In this document: positions 42,706 through 50,562 of the stretch, one piece after another
Numbering within the stretch: the first letter of the stretch is position 1
Layout: each line of letters begins with the position of its first letter
DNA from: Pseudomonas syringae
GTDB taxonomy: Bacteria; Pseudomonadota; Gammaproteobacteria; Pseudomonadales; Pseudomonadaceae
Assembly (NCBI RefSeq): GCF_001698815.1
Contig: NZ_LGSI01000050.1
Coordinates: forward strand, 124,001 to 188,000
Direction of reading: 5' to 3'
Length of the DNA: 64,000 nt
The notes under the pieces: model-generated
Seen by the model: the letters and a program-made list of their open reading frames with translations, nothing else
Databases searched by the model: none
What the model was told of the DNA's origin: nothing
Position numbers and translations under genes: made by a program

Positions 42706-42999
42706 GCGAAACGGAATCGGCTCGCGGGTGGGCACGGCGTCACTGTCGGCTTGTCCCACCATCTCGTCATAAACGGTCGGATGCACCAGATAAAGCGGCA
42801 CTTCCGGTACACCCGCCAGATATTTACGCGCCTCGTCCACCGAGGCGACGTGAAAGGTGTCGCCGTGGCCGTCCTGCACCGGATGCGAAGTGCCCTGCAT
42901 CACTGCGTGAATCACATACGAACCGCCTTCCATGGTCACCAGCTGAATCTCCTGGATTTCGCCGGCTTTGACGTGTGTGGCAAGTTTTTTCATGTCCAT
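42694..42999 (-). CDS. DUF6482 family protein
   Basis: 101 residues. HVKAGEIQEIQLVTMEGGSY, GHGDTFHVASVDEARKYLAG and PLYLVHPTVYDEMVG match a Pseudomonas family of unknown function (DUF6482, recalled by pattern). Start ATG ending at 42999 after AAGAGGTAGCGTC; an ATG two codons later is possible. It overlaps the convergent DUF1652 gene at the 3' end. Confidence 0.78.
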   Translation of the reverse strand: MDMKKLATHVKAGEIQEIQLVTMEGGSYVIHAVMQGTSHPVQDGHGDTFHVASVDEARKYLAGVPEVPLYLVHPTVYDEMVGQADSDAVPTREPIPFRSSL

Positions 43000-43206
43000 G
43001 ACGCTACCTCTTGAGGAGGGAAGGGCGAATGCCTGCCTCTCAGATTCGAGGAGGCGCTCTGGCGTGAGTTCAATCCGCTTCCAGACGCAGCGGACAGAAT
43101 CGGGCAAGAACTGCGGAGAATCCGTCTAACTGCATAATTGTCGTGCGCCTAACCTGATCCTGCAGCGATGCTCGCCCTGAGCATCCACATTTTCAGGTGT
43201 GCCGAC

Positions 43207-43944
43207 ATGTCGACTATTCAAGACAAAATCGTGGTGATTACCGGTGCCAGCAGCGGCATTGGCGAAGCAACTGCGCGGCTGCTTGCAGAGCGCGGCGCGC
43301 ATGTCGTGCTGGGGGCGCGCCGCACTGAGCGTCTGCAGCGCCTGTGTTCCGAGATCCAGGAGGCGGGCGGCAGCGCTGAATATCATTCGCTGGATGTGAT
43401 CGACCTGCAGAGCGTGCAGGCGCTGGTTGAGCAAACGGTCGCCCGTCACGGGCGCCTGGACGTGATGCTCAACAACGCCGGGGTCATGCCGCTTTCAAAA
43501 CTGGAAGCACTCAAGGTTCAGGAGTGGAACCAGATGATCGACGTCAATATTCGTGGCGTGCTGCATGGCATCGCGGCTGCGTTGCCGATCATGCAGCAGC
43601 AACGTTCGGGTCAGTTCATCAACATCGCGTCGATTGGTGCCTACGCGGTATCGCCCACGGCAGCGGTGTACTGCGCCACCAAGTACGCGGTGCGGGCGAT
43701 TTCCGAAGGTTTGCGACAGGAAGTGGGCGGCGATATCCGCGTGACCCTGGTGTCGCCGGGAGTTACGGAATCGGAACTGGCGGAAAGTATCTCCGACGAA
43801 GGTGGTCGTGCTGAGATGCGTGAATTTCGCAAGATATCGATTCCGGCCGAGGCGATTGCCCGCGCCATTGCTTACGCAATCGAACAGCCCGCAGATGTGG
43901 ACGTCAGCGAAATTATCGTGCGGCCTACAGCAAGCCCATTCTGA
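43207..43944 (+). CDS. Short-chain dehydrogenase/reductase
   Basis: 245 residues. NAD(P) fingerprint ITGASSGIGEATARLLAERG (TGxxxGIG), NNAG motif in DVMLNNAGVMP, catalytic Ser in INIASIGAYAV and Tyr/Lys in YCATKYAV. Arg after GA in LGARRTERL favours NADP. Start ATG at 43207; the region upstream is not coding. The catalytic layout is that of classical SDRs (YdfG-like). Convergent with the aldehyde dehydrogenase gene across a strong terminator. Confidence 0.92.
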   Translation: MSTIQDKIVVITGASSGIGEATARLLAERGAHVVLGARRTERLQRLCSEIQEAGGSAEYHSLDVIDLQSVQALVEQTVARHGRLDVMLNNAGVMPLSKLEALKVQEWNQMIDVNIRGVLHGIAAALPIMQQQRSGQFINIASIGAYAVSPTAAVYCATKYAVRAISEGLRQEVGGDIRVTLVSPGVTESELAESISDEGGRAEMREFRKISIPAEAIARAIAYAIEQPADVDVSEIIVRPTASPF

Positions 43945-43962
43945 TGGTTTTGCGCGGGGCAT

Positions 43963-43999
43963 AAAAAAAACGGCGCGGCTTGAGGGCCGCGCCGTTTTA
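43963..43999. terminator. Bidirectional rho-independent terminator
   Basis: AAAAAAAACGGCGCGGC-TTGAGG-GCCGCGCCGTTTT: a ten-base GC-rich stem flanked by an A-run and a T-run, between the convergent SDR and aldehyde dehydrogenase genes. Confidence 0.95.
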
Positions 44000-44017
44000 T
44001 CTGACCGAAGTCAGTAT

Positions 44018-45601
44018 TCAAGCGATGGGCTGATCGCTCCACTCGCTGTTCACCAGGCGCTTGAGGCCCAGAGGGTTAGCGTTTTGCAACGCTGCCGGAA
44101 GCAGGGCATCCGGGTAGTTCTGGTAGCAGACCGGACGCAGGAAACGATCGATCGCCAGGGTGCCGACCGAAGTGCCACGGGCATCGGAAGTCGCCGGGTA
44201 TGGACCGCCATGGACCATGGCCTCGCAGACTTCAACACCAGTCGGGTAGCCGTTGACCAGGATACGGCCAACTTTCTCTTCCAGCACCGGCACCAGCCAT
44301 TGGTATTGCTCAAGATCAGCCGGTTCGCCGATCAGGGTAGCGGTGAGCTGGCCGCGCAAGGCTTGCAGCGCGCTTTTCAGCTGGGCATCGTCAGCCGCTT
44401 CAATCACCAGCGTGGTTGGGCCGAAAACTTCTTCCTGCAACAGTTCGTCGCCATTGAGCAGCAGGCTGATATCAGCCTTGAACAGTTGCGCCTGAGCCTG
44501 TTTACCTTCCTGCGGCTTGCCTGCCAGGTGAGTAATGCCAGGGTGCGACAACAGATGCTCGACGCCTTTGCTGTAGCTGCGCAGACCGCCAGCATTGAGC
44601 ATGGTTTGCGCTGGCTGGCCGCCCATTTGTTCCTTGAGCTGCTCAAGGAACGCGGTGAAGGCAGGCGAGCTGACGCCGATCACGACGCCAGGGTTGGTGC
44701 AGAACTGACCTGCGCCCATGACCACCGAAGCGGCAAGTTCCTTGGCCACGGATTCGCCGCGAGCGGACAGGGCTTGCGGCAGCAGAACCACCGGGTTGAT
44801 GCTGGACATTTCCGCGAACACTGGAATCGGTTGCGGACGTTCCGCAGCCATTTTGCACAGCGCATTGCCGCCGCTCAGGGAACCGGTGAAGCCCACCGCC
44901 TGAATGGCCGGATGCTTGACCAGGCCTTCGCCGACGCCGCTGCCGAAAATCATGTTGAACACGCCTTTAGGCATGTTGGTTTTCTCGGCAGCGCGGATGA
45001 TTGCGCAGCCCACCAGGTCAGCAGTCGCCATGTGGCCGCTGTGAGCCTTGAACACCACCGGGCAACCGGCGGCCAGTGCCGAAGCGGTGTCGCCGCCAGC
45101 GGTGGAGAAGGCCAACGGGAAGTTGCTGGCGCCGAACACGGCAACAGGGCCTACACCAATGCGGTATTGACGCAGGTCGGTACGTGGCAACGGCTTGCGA
45201 TCCGGCAGGGCGAGGTCGATGCGCGCACCGAGGTAATCACCGCGACGCAGGACTTTGGCGAACAGACGCATCTGGCCGCTGGTGCGACCGCGCTCGCCCT
45301 GGATACGCCCTGCTGGCAGTGCGGTTTCTTGGCAAACGATAGCAACGAAATCATCACCGAGCGCATCCAGCTCATCAGCGATGGCTTCAAGAAACTCTGC
45401 GCGACGGGCCGGGCTCAGCTGACGGTATTCAGGAAACGCAGCTTGCGCAGCCAGGGCTGCCGCATCGATTTCCGCGTCGGTGGCTTGATAAAAACTGAAT
45501 GGCAGCGCTTCGCCAGTGGTGGCGTCGAGACTTTTGTGTTGCGGCTCGCCAAGGGCGCTGCGGGCACCTGCGATGAAGTTGTGGCCGAGAACATTAGGCA
45601 T
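44018..45601 (-). CDS. Alpha-ketoglutaric semialdehyde (2,5-dioxovalerate) dehydrogenase
   Basis: 527 residues, longer than standard aldehyde dehydrogenases and fitting the KGSADH subfamily. Catalytic Cys in GAGQFCTNPGVVIG (about residue 290) and Glu in FAEMSSINPVVLLP; opening LGHNFIAGARSALGEP and the ending KRLVNSEWSD are typical. Oxidises 2,5-dioxopentanoate to 2-oxoglutarate in hexarate, L-arabinose or hydroxyproline degradation. None of those pathway genes is adjacent, so its pathway is open. Start ATG ending at 45601 after CAGGAGACACAG. Confidence 0.92.
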   Translation of the reverse strand: MPNVLGHNFIAGARSALGEPQHKSLDATTGEALPFSFYQATDAEIDAAALAAQAAFPEYRQLSPARRAEFLEAIADELDALGDDFVAIVCQETALPAGRIQGERGRTSGQMRLFAKVLRRGDYLGARIDLALPDRKPLPRTDLRQYRIGVGPVAVFGASNFPLAFSTAGGDTASALAAGCPVVFKAHSGHMATADLVGCAIIRAAEKTNMPKGVFNMIFGSGVGEGLVKHPAIQAVGFTGSLSGGNALCKMAAERPQPIPVFAEMSSINPVVLLPQALSARGESVAKELAASVVMGAGQFCTNPGVVIGVSSPAFTAFLEQLKEQMGGQPAQTMLNAGGLRSYSKGVEHLLSHPGITHLAGKPQEGKQAQAQLFKADISLLLNGDELLQEEVFGPTTLVIEAADDAQLKSALQALRGQLTATLIGEPADLEQYQWLVPVLEEKVGRILVNGYPTGVEVCEAMVHGGPYPATSDARGTSVGTLAIDRFLRPVCYQNYPDALLPAALQNANPLGLKRLVNSEWSDQPIA

Positions 45602-45831
45602 CTGTGTCTCCTGTTGTTATAGGTAAAGAGTTGTTTGGCAAAAATATTTGCGGGTTTAATCGGGCGTGTTGCCTGTTTTAGACATCTGCCGACCGCGCTG
45701 CACCGGATAAACAGGCTGCCAGCACGGTAGATGAAGCGAAAAAGTTGACAGTCATCGTACAACTAGAAGCCAGACTGCGCAACCGACGATTCGGCGCAGA
45801 CCGTTCACTATAGCGCCGTATTCACAACGCT

Positions 45832-45923
45832 TGTGGGACCGGATTCATCCGGGAAGACAATGGTCCGGGCGACGTATCTACATCAGCCATTCCGACGCTT
45901 TCGGGAATAAATTCCCTCCCACA
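45832..45923. repeat. Degenerate REP pair; only content of the 332-bp gap
   Basis: TGTGGGACCGGATTCATCCG at the left and GGGAATAAATTCCCTCCCACA-like sequence at the right in inverted orientation, with base changes from the intact classes. No gene is apparent in the rest of the 45602-45933 gap. Confidence 0.7.
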
Positions 45924-45933
45924 TTAGTCAGGT

Positions 45934-46482
45934 TCAGCGCTTAAGCCGGCGCATCACATCGAGCATCTTCGGCCGCTGTACAGCCCATTCATCCCGGGTG
46001 ATGCCCAGCAATACCACATCAATACGTTCGTCGTTTTTGATGACGTTCTGGCGACGCACGCCTTCGATAATGAAACCGAACTTCTGGTGCAGCCGGATCA
46101 CCGCCTGATTGGTCGCCAGCACTTCGCAGTTGAGCTTCTCCAGGCCTGCCGTATTAAAGGCATGATCCAGCAACCAGAACTCGACCCGACTGCCAACGCC
46201 TTTGCCTTGCAGCGCGCTGTCCAGATAAAACGCCCAGTCGGCGCTGCGGTGGGTGGCGTTGATCGCATTCAACGCCACCACGCCGCAGGCAAGGCCGTCG
46301 ATCAGCACCACAAATACCGACTGGCGCGGATTGTCTTCCAGAGATCGCAGCCAGGCAGCGTGTTCCGATTCGCTGATTTCATGATCGCTGTACATGAAAC
46401 TGCGCACCGCGAGCTGATTACGCAGGTTGCGCACCTGAGCCTTGATAGGTGATGAGGCTTCCAGCAACGGCAGGAACTGCAT
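45934..46482 (-). CDS. GNAT N-acetyltransferase, PseH-like
   Basis: 182 residues. GNAT fold with acetyl-CoA loop LQGKGVGSRVEFWLLDHAFN (Q-x-x-G-x-G) and LATNQAVIRLHQKFGFIIEG near the C terminus. RNQLAVRSFMYSDHEISESE is characteristic of PseH, which acetylates UDP-4-amino sugars in pseudaminic acid synthesis for flagellin glycosylation. No pse or flagellar genes are nearby. Start ATG ending at 46482 after AGGACAATCCAC. Family call good, biological role uncertain. Confidence 0.82.
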   Translation of the reverse strand: MQFLPLLEASSPIKAQVRNLRNQLAVRSFMYSDHEISESEHAAWLRSLEDNPRQSVFVVLIDGLACGVVALNAINATHRSADWAFYLDSALQGKGVGSRVEFWLLDHAFNTAGLEKLNCEVLATNQAVIRLHQKFGFIIEGVRRQNVIKNDERIDVVLLGITRDEWAVQRPKMLDVMRRLKR

Positions 46483-46571
46483 GTGGATTGTCCTACGGGG
46501 ATCAGGGAAGCAGATTACTTCCAGGCGGCTGGCTCGGCAATCAACGTAATGGTGATGACGCTCTGCCCGTT

Positions 46572-46700
46572 GTTGGAGCGAGGCTTGCCCGCGAATCGTT
46601 GTAGGACCGGCTTTAGCCGGGAGGCAATTGAGCGGCTCGCGACTGAAGTCGCTCCTACGGTCGATCCTACGGCTGATTCGCGGGCAAGCCTCGCTCCAAC
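46572..46700. repeat. Nested REP: one REP class inserted in the loop of another
   Basis: Outer arms GTTGGAGCGAGGCTTGCCCG and CGGGCAAGCCTCGCTCCAAC form a perfect inverted pair. Between them (46599-46672) are GTAGGACCGGCTTTAGCCGG and GCGACTGAAGTCGCTCCTAC, REPs of two further classes, plus a GATCCTAC remnant. Confidence 0.9.
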
Positions 46701-46745
46701 GGAATCGGCGTTCAGCCCTTGCCCCGTGCTTTGTTTTTTGCTTTC

Positions 46746-46920
46746 CGTGCCGCTATCTTGCCGACACCGCCAAACCCGACGAAGTCGGGCCGGACGTCAG
46801 CGCACATGGTTTTCGTCTATTTTGCCGTAACAAAATGGACCCGGCCGTCAGGACGGAACCTGAATAAGCCGCACCGCGAATGCTGTTGGTGCCACTCGAT
46901 TCGAAGCGCGGCGCCAGAAT
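46746..46920 (+). repeat. Dispersed REP-associated structured element, copy B
   Basis: Second copy of the element at 36471-36660, same orientation, also following a GTTGGAGCGAGG REP and preceding a plus-strand gene. The 18-mer GGGCCGGACGTCAGCGCA is at 46787-46804. The hairpin GTCTATTTTG / CAAAATGGAC with loop CCGTAA (46815-46840) pairs over ten positions including one G-U. About 12 bp shorter than copy A between GACACCGCC and the 18-mer. Confidence 0.8.
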
Positions 46921-46931
46921 AAAGAGACGGA

Positions 46932-46999
46932 GACATTACTTCGCCTACAAGTTGCCTCCTACAGATAGAATTCGATTCGTTGTTGGAGCGACCTTTCCC
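46932..46999. repeat. REP remnants before the acetyltransferase gene
   Basis: Contains CAAGTTGCCTCCTACA, a single REP half, and then GTTGGAGCGACC, a truncated REP start, within 15 bp of the ATG at 47015. With the nested REP and copy B these fill the 532-bp gap; no other gene is seen there. Confidence 0.6.
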
Positions 47000-47014
47000 T
47001 TGTGAGAACTGACC

Positions 47015-47551
47015 ATGAACCCAGCCCTGACCTTGCGCGACGCGCGTGAGGATGACATGCCTGCCGTACAGGCTATTTATGCGCAACACGTGCTGACCGG
47101 CCTTGCCAGCTTCGAACTGGAAGCACCCAGTCTGGAAGAAATGCTCCGTCGTCGTGCCGAGATCCTGGCTCGCCGGTTGCCTTATCTGATTGCGGAGCTG
47201 GGCGGAGAAGTCGTCGGTTATGGCTACGCCACCTTATATCGACCGCGACCTGCCTATCGTTTTACCGCCGAAGACTCGGTTTATATGAAAGACGGCATGG
47301 GCGGGCAGGGCATTGGTCAGGCGTTGCTGGCCGAAGTCATCGAACATTGTGTGCGCGGCGGCTGGCGGCAAATGGTTGCGGTGATTGGCAATAGCGAGAA
47401 CATTGCTTCGATTCGCTTGCACGAACGGATGGGTTTTCGGCGGGTCGGCGTATTTGAAGCGGTAGGCTTCAAGCACGGGCGCTGGGTCGACACCGTTTTG
47501 ATGCAGCGAGCCCTCGGCGACGGCTCGCTCAGCGATCCCTATGACCAATAG
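47015..47551 (+). CDS. GNAT N-acetyltransferase, phosphinothricin-acetyltransferase type
   Basis: 178 residues. LRDAREDDMPAVQAIYAQHV at the start, YGYATLYRPRPAYRFTAEDS in the middle, acetyl-CoA loop GMGGQGIGQALLAEVIEHC and GNSENIASIRLHERMGFRRV follow the Pat/Bar family closely. These enzymes acetylate phosphinothricin, methionine sulfone/sulfoximine or related amino acids. Start ATG at 47015 follows GAGAACTGACC. Monocistronic, behind the structured repeat copy B. Confidence 0.9.
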   Translation: MNPALTLRDAREDDMPAVQAIYAQHVLTGLASFELEAPSLEEMLRRRAEILARRLPYLIAELGGEVVGYGYATLYRPRPAYRFTAEDSVYMKDGMGGQGIGQALLAEVIEHCVRGGWRQMVAVIGNSENIASIRLHERMGFRRVGVFEAVGFKHGRWVDTVLMQRALGDGSLSDPYDQ

Positions 47552-47601
47552 ACTGTTTGCATATTAGTTTAGAATTTAAATGCATTTTCGGAATGTTTTT
47601 A

Positions 47602-47630
47602 CCAGTGATATGGTTTTAACCAGTCACTGG
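47602..47630 (+). promoter_or_regulatory. Nested palindrome before the NMT1-type transporter operon
   Basis: CCAGTGA-TA-TGGTT-TT-AACCA-G-TCACTGG: outer arms of seven bases around an inner five-base palindrome, in an A/T-rich leader 72 bp before the ATG at 47703. Could be a regulator-binding operator or an mRNA hairpin; two ACCAGT direct repeats coincide with it. Confidence 0.45.
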
Positions 47631-47702
47631 AACCTTGAGAAAAGTTATTAAAAGGATTTTCAGATGACGGCCTGACCTCATCACTTCTCAAGGAAACACC
47701 GC

Positions 47703-48776
47703 ATGACAGCCTTTGATCATTTGACCCGTCGTCGTCTGCTGGGTCTGGCCAGTGTCGCATTGGCCAGCCCTTTGCTGGCTTCCTTGCCGCGTTCCGCCTG
47801 GGCTGTGGACGAACATGCCGGGCATCACGCTGACATCGGCGCCGAGCCAGCCGGAACCGGCGAATTCATCAAGCTTGCCGAACCGCGCGCCCTCAAGCTG
47901 GCGATCAACCTCAATGCGGTGTGCCTGGCGCCAGTCGTCATTGCTCACGGTCAGGGTTTCTTCAAAAAGCACAACCTCGATGTAGAGCTGGTCAATTTCG
48001 GCAACTCCACCGAAGTGCTGCTCGAAGCCATCGCCACCGGCAAGGCCGATGCCGGTATTGGCATGGCGTTGCGCTGGCTCAAGGCGCTGGAGCAGGGTTT
48101 CGATGTCAAGCTGACGGCGGGCACCCACGGCGGCTGCCTGCGCCTGCTCAGTGCCGTCAACGGCACCGTCAATAAGCTCGAAGACCTCAAGGGCAAGGCC
48201 ATCGGTGTGACCGACATGGCCAGTCCGGATCGCAACTTCTTCTCCATCCTGCTGAAAAAGCACGGCGTCGATCCGGTGCGCGATGTCGAGTGGCGCCTGT
48301 ACCCGGCAGATCTGCTCGGCACCGCGCTGGAGCGTGGCGAAGTGCAGGCCGTAAGCGGCAGTGACCCGTTCATGTATCGCCTGATCAAGTCCGGCCAGGC
48401 TCGGGAGCTGTCGACCAACCTGGTTGAGGAATACGCCAACCTCAGCTGCTGCGTGGTCGGCGTGACCGGCAAGCTGGTGCGTGAAGACAAGCGCGTGGCT
48501 GCGGCACTGACCCAGGCGATTCTCGAGGCCCATGACTATTCAGTGAAAAATCCCGCAGTGGTCGCCAAAGGCTTCCAGGCCTATGCGCTGAACACCTCCA
48601 CCGAGGAAGTCGAAGCGATTCTGCATGACCACACCCACGGCCATCACGCGGTTGGCGCGGCTTTGACTCAGGAAATCGTCACCTACGTCACCGACTTGCA
48701 GACGGTTGAAGTCATTCGCCAAAGCACCGATGCCAAGGCGTTCGCCAAGGAGATCACTGCCGATGTCTTCAGCTGA
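47703..48776 (+). CDS. ABC transporter binding protein, NMT1/SsuA type, Tat-exported and His-rich
   Basis: 357 residues. N terminus LTRRRLLGLASVALASPLLA has the twin Arg of a Tat signal, cleaved after SAWA. The mature part opens DEHAGHHADIGAE, then LKLAINLNAVCLAPVVIAHG and NFGNSTEVLLEAIATGKADA, the pattern of nitrate/sulfonate/thiamine-precursor binding proteins. A second His cluster HDHTHGHHAVG lies near residue 305. Start ATG after AAGGAAACACCGC. Permease and ATPase genes follow with overlaps (14 and 7 bp), so this is a complete importer. The ligand is unknown; the His clusters suggest a metal or metal complex is involved. Confidence 0.88.
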   Translation: MTAFDHLTRRRLLGLASVALASPLLASLPRSAWAVDEHAGHHADIGAEPAGTGEFIKLAEPRALKLAINLNAVCLAPVVIAHGQGFFKKHNLDVELVNFGNSTEVLLEAIATGKADAGIGMALRWLKALEQGFDVKLTAGTHGGCLRLLSAVNGTVNKLEDLKGKAIGVTDMASPDRNFFSILLKKHGVDPVRDVEWRLYPADLLGTALERGEVQAVSGSDPFMYRLIKSGQARELSTNLVEEYANLSCCVVGVTGKLVREDKRVAAALTQAILEAHDYSVKNPAVVAKGFQAYALNTSTEEVEAILHDHTHGHHAVGAALTQEIVTYVTDLQTVEVIRQSTDAKAFAKEITADVFS

Positions 48777-49761
48777 AGCAATTTCCCGGGTCGATTCGCC
48801 CGTGCGTGCTCCGGCACGTAACTGGGTTCAGGGCGCCGTGGCGGTCGCGGCCTGGATCGCGGTCGCCGCACTGATCGTCTACATGCCCAATGCCACGCGC
48901 AACTGGCCGATGACTCAAGGCTTGGCGAATTTGTGTCTGGTGGTCGCCGCGCTGGTCGGGCTGGCGGGGATTGTCGGGCGCTGGTTGCCGGCCGTTTCGC
49001 GCCGGGTCAAACCTGCCGGGGCCTGGCTGATCGCCTTGCCGATTCTGCTGGGCATTTGGGAATTGCTCACCGCCAAGCTGGGCGTGCTGCCGGTGCCTTT
49101 TTTCGCGCCGCCGCAAGCCTTGCTTGATGTCTATGTCGAGGATTGGCCACGGCTGGGCGACAGTCTGCTGCATTCGGCGGTGTTGCTCGGCACCGGCGTT
49201 GCCCTCGGCGCGGCGACCGGCTTTGTCGCTGGCGTGGCCATCGGTTGGTCCACCAGCATTGGCTACTGGTTGCATCCGGTGCTGCGGATTCTCGGCCCGG
49301 TGCCGTCCACGGCGTTGCTGCCGCTGTGTTTCTTCCTGTTCCCGACCAGTTGGAGTGCCAGTGTGTTTCTGATTGCGCTGGCCACCTGGTTTCCGGTCAC
49401 GGTGCTGACCTGGTCCGGCGTTGCCAGCGTCGATAAGGCGTACTACGACGTCGCGCGCACCCTGGGCGCCAAGCCGGCTTTCCTGATTTTCAACGTGGCG
49501 ATTCCGGCAGCGTTGCCTCATGTATTCGTCGGTTTGTTCATGGGCCTTGGCGCATCGTTCTCGACGCTGGTGGTGGCCGAAATGATGGGCGTCAAGTCCG
49601 GCATTGGCTGGTATCTGCAATGGGCGCAAGGCTGGGCGGCTTACGCCAACATGTATGCCGCGCTGTTGATCATGGCGCTGGCCTGTTCGGGGCTGATTTC
49701 CGCTCTGTTCCTGATTCGTGATCGCCTGTTGGCCTGGCAGCAAGGAGCCATGAAATGGTAA
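48763..49761 (+). CDS. ABC transporter permease, SsuC/TauC type
   Basis: 332-residue inner-membrane protein. Longer than usual (SsuC is about 260): two extra hydrophobic segments at the N terminus (residues about 20-90) precede the core of six. EAA loop VARTLGAKPAFLIFNVAIPA (about residue 230). LATWFPVTVLTWSGVASVDK before it is typical. Start ATG at 48763 after AAGGAGATCACTGCCG inside the binding-protein gene. The N-terminal extension is the unusual feature. Confidence 0.9.
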   Translation: MSSAEAISRVDSPVRAPARNWVQGAVAVAAWIAVAALIVYMPNATRNWPMTQGLANLCLVVAALVGLAGIVGRWLPAVSRRVKPAGAWLIALPILLGIWELLTAKLGVLPVPFFAPPQALLDVYVEDWPRLGDSLLHSAVLLGTGVALGAATGFVAGVAIGWSTSIGYWLHPVLRILGPVPSTALLPLCFFLFPTSWSASVFLIALATWFPVTVLTWSGVASVDKAYYDVARTLGAKPAFLIFNVAIPAALPHVFVGLFMGLGASFSTLVVAEMMGVKSGIGWYLQWAQGWAAYANMYAALLIMALACSGLISALFLIRDRLLAWQQGAMKW

Positions 49762-50549
49762 CGGCAGCTTTCGATACAACAGCAACGCAGACGGCCGGAT
49801 TGGCCCTGCGCATTGAACACCTCAGCCACGGTTTTGCACTGGACGGCCAACGTCTACCCGTACTGGAAAAAGTCTCCATTGATGTTGCGCCTGGTGAGTT
49901 CGTCGCGTTGCTGGGGCCATCCGGCTGCGGCAAGTCGACCTTGCTGCGTCTGGTCGCCGGGCTGGAGCCTGCTGATTCCGGCGCGCTGCTGGCCGACGGC
50001 GCACCAATCACCGGGCCTGATCCGAGTCGGGTCGTGGTGTTTCAGGACCCGACGCTGTACCCGTGGCGGCGCGTCTGGGACAACGTCGCGCTGGGCTTGC
50101 AGGCTCAGGGTTTGCTCAAGACGCATCAGGCCAAAGTCGATGCGGCGCTGGCCAAGGTGGGTTTGAGTGAGTTCGGCCGCGCTTATCCCCGGCAATTATC
50201 CGGTGGGATGGCGCAGCGGGTGGCATTGGCGCGTGCGCTGGTCAACGAACCGCGCCTGCTGATTCTCGACGAGCCGTTGGGCAAGCTGGATTCACTGACC
50301 CGCATCACCATGCAGAAAGAGCTGATCGATCTGTGGCAACGTCAGGGCTACACGGCGTTGCTGGTCACCCATGACGTGGAAGAGGCGTTGTTGCTGGCCA
50401 ATCGGGTCATCGTGTTCAGTGACCGCCCGGCCAGTATCAAGGCGCAACTGACCATCGAGCGCCCGTATCCACGCCATCGCGATGACCCTTATCTGGTCGA
50501 TCTACGCAAACAGATTCTCGGCCTGCTGGGTCTGGGGGAAAGCTGGTAG
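49755..50549 (+). CDS. ABC transporter ATP-binding protein, SsuB/TauB type
   Basis: 264 residues. Walker A GPSGCGKST (about residue 55), Q-loop VVFQDPTLYPWRRVWDNVAL, signature LSGGMAQRVALARALVNEPR, Walker B LLILDEPLGKLD, switch His in LVTHDVEEALLLANRV. YPWRRVWDNV is the hallmark of the nitrate/sulfonate/taurine subfamily. Start ATG at 49755 overlaps the permease gene by seven bases. Last gene of the importer operon. Confidence 0.93.
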   Translation: MVTAAFDTTATQTAGLALRIEHLSHGFALDGQRLPVLEKVSIDVAPGEFVALLGPSGCGKSTLLRLVAGLEPADSGALLADGAPITGPDPSRVVVFQDPTLYPWRRVWDNVALGLQAQGLLKTHQAKVDAALAKVGLSEFGRAYPRQLSGGMAQRVALARALVNEPRLLILDEPLGKLDSLTRITMQKELIDLWQRQGYTALLVTHDVEEALLLANRVIVFSDRPASIKAQLTIERPYPRHRDDPYLVDLRKQILGLLGLGESW

Positions 50550-50562
50550 CTACACCGGCTGA

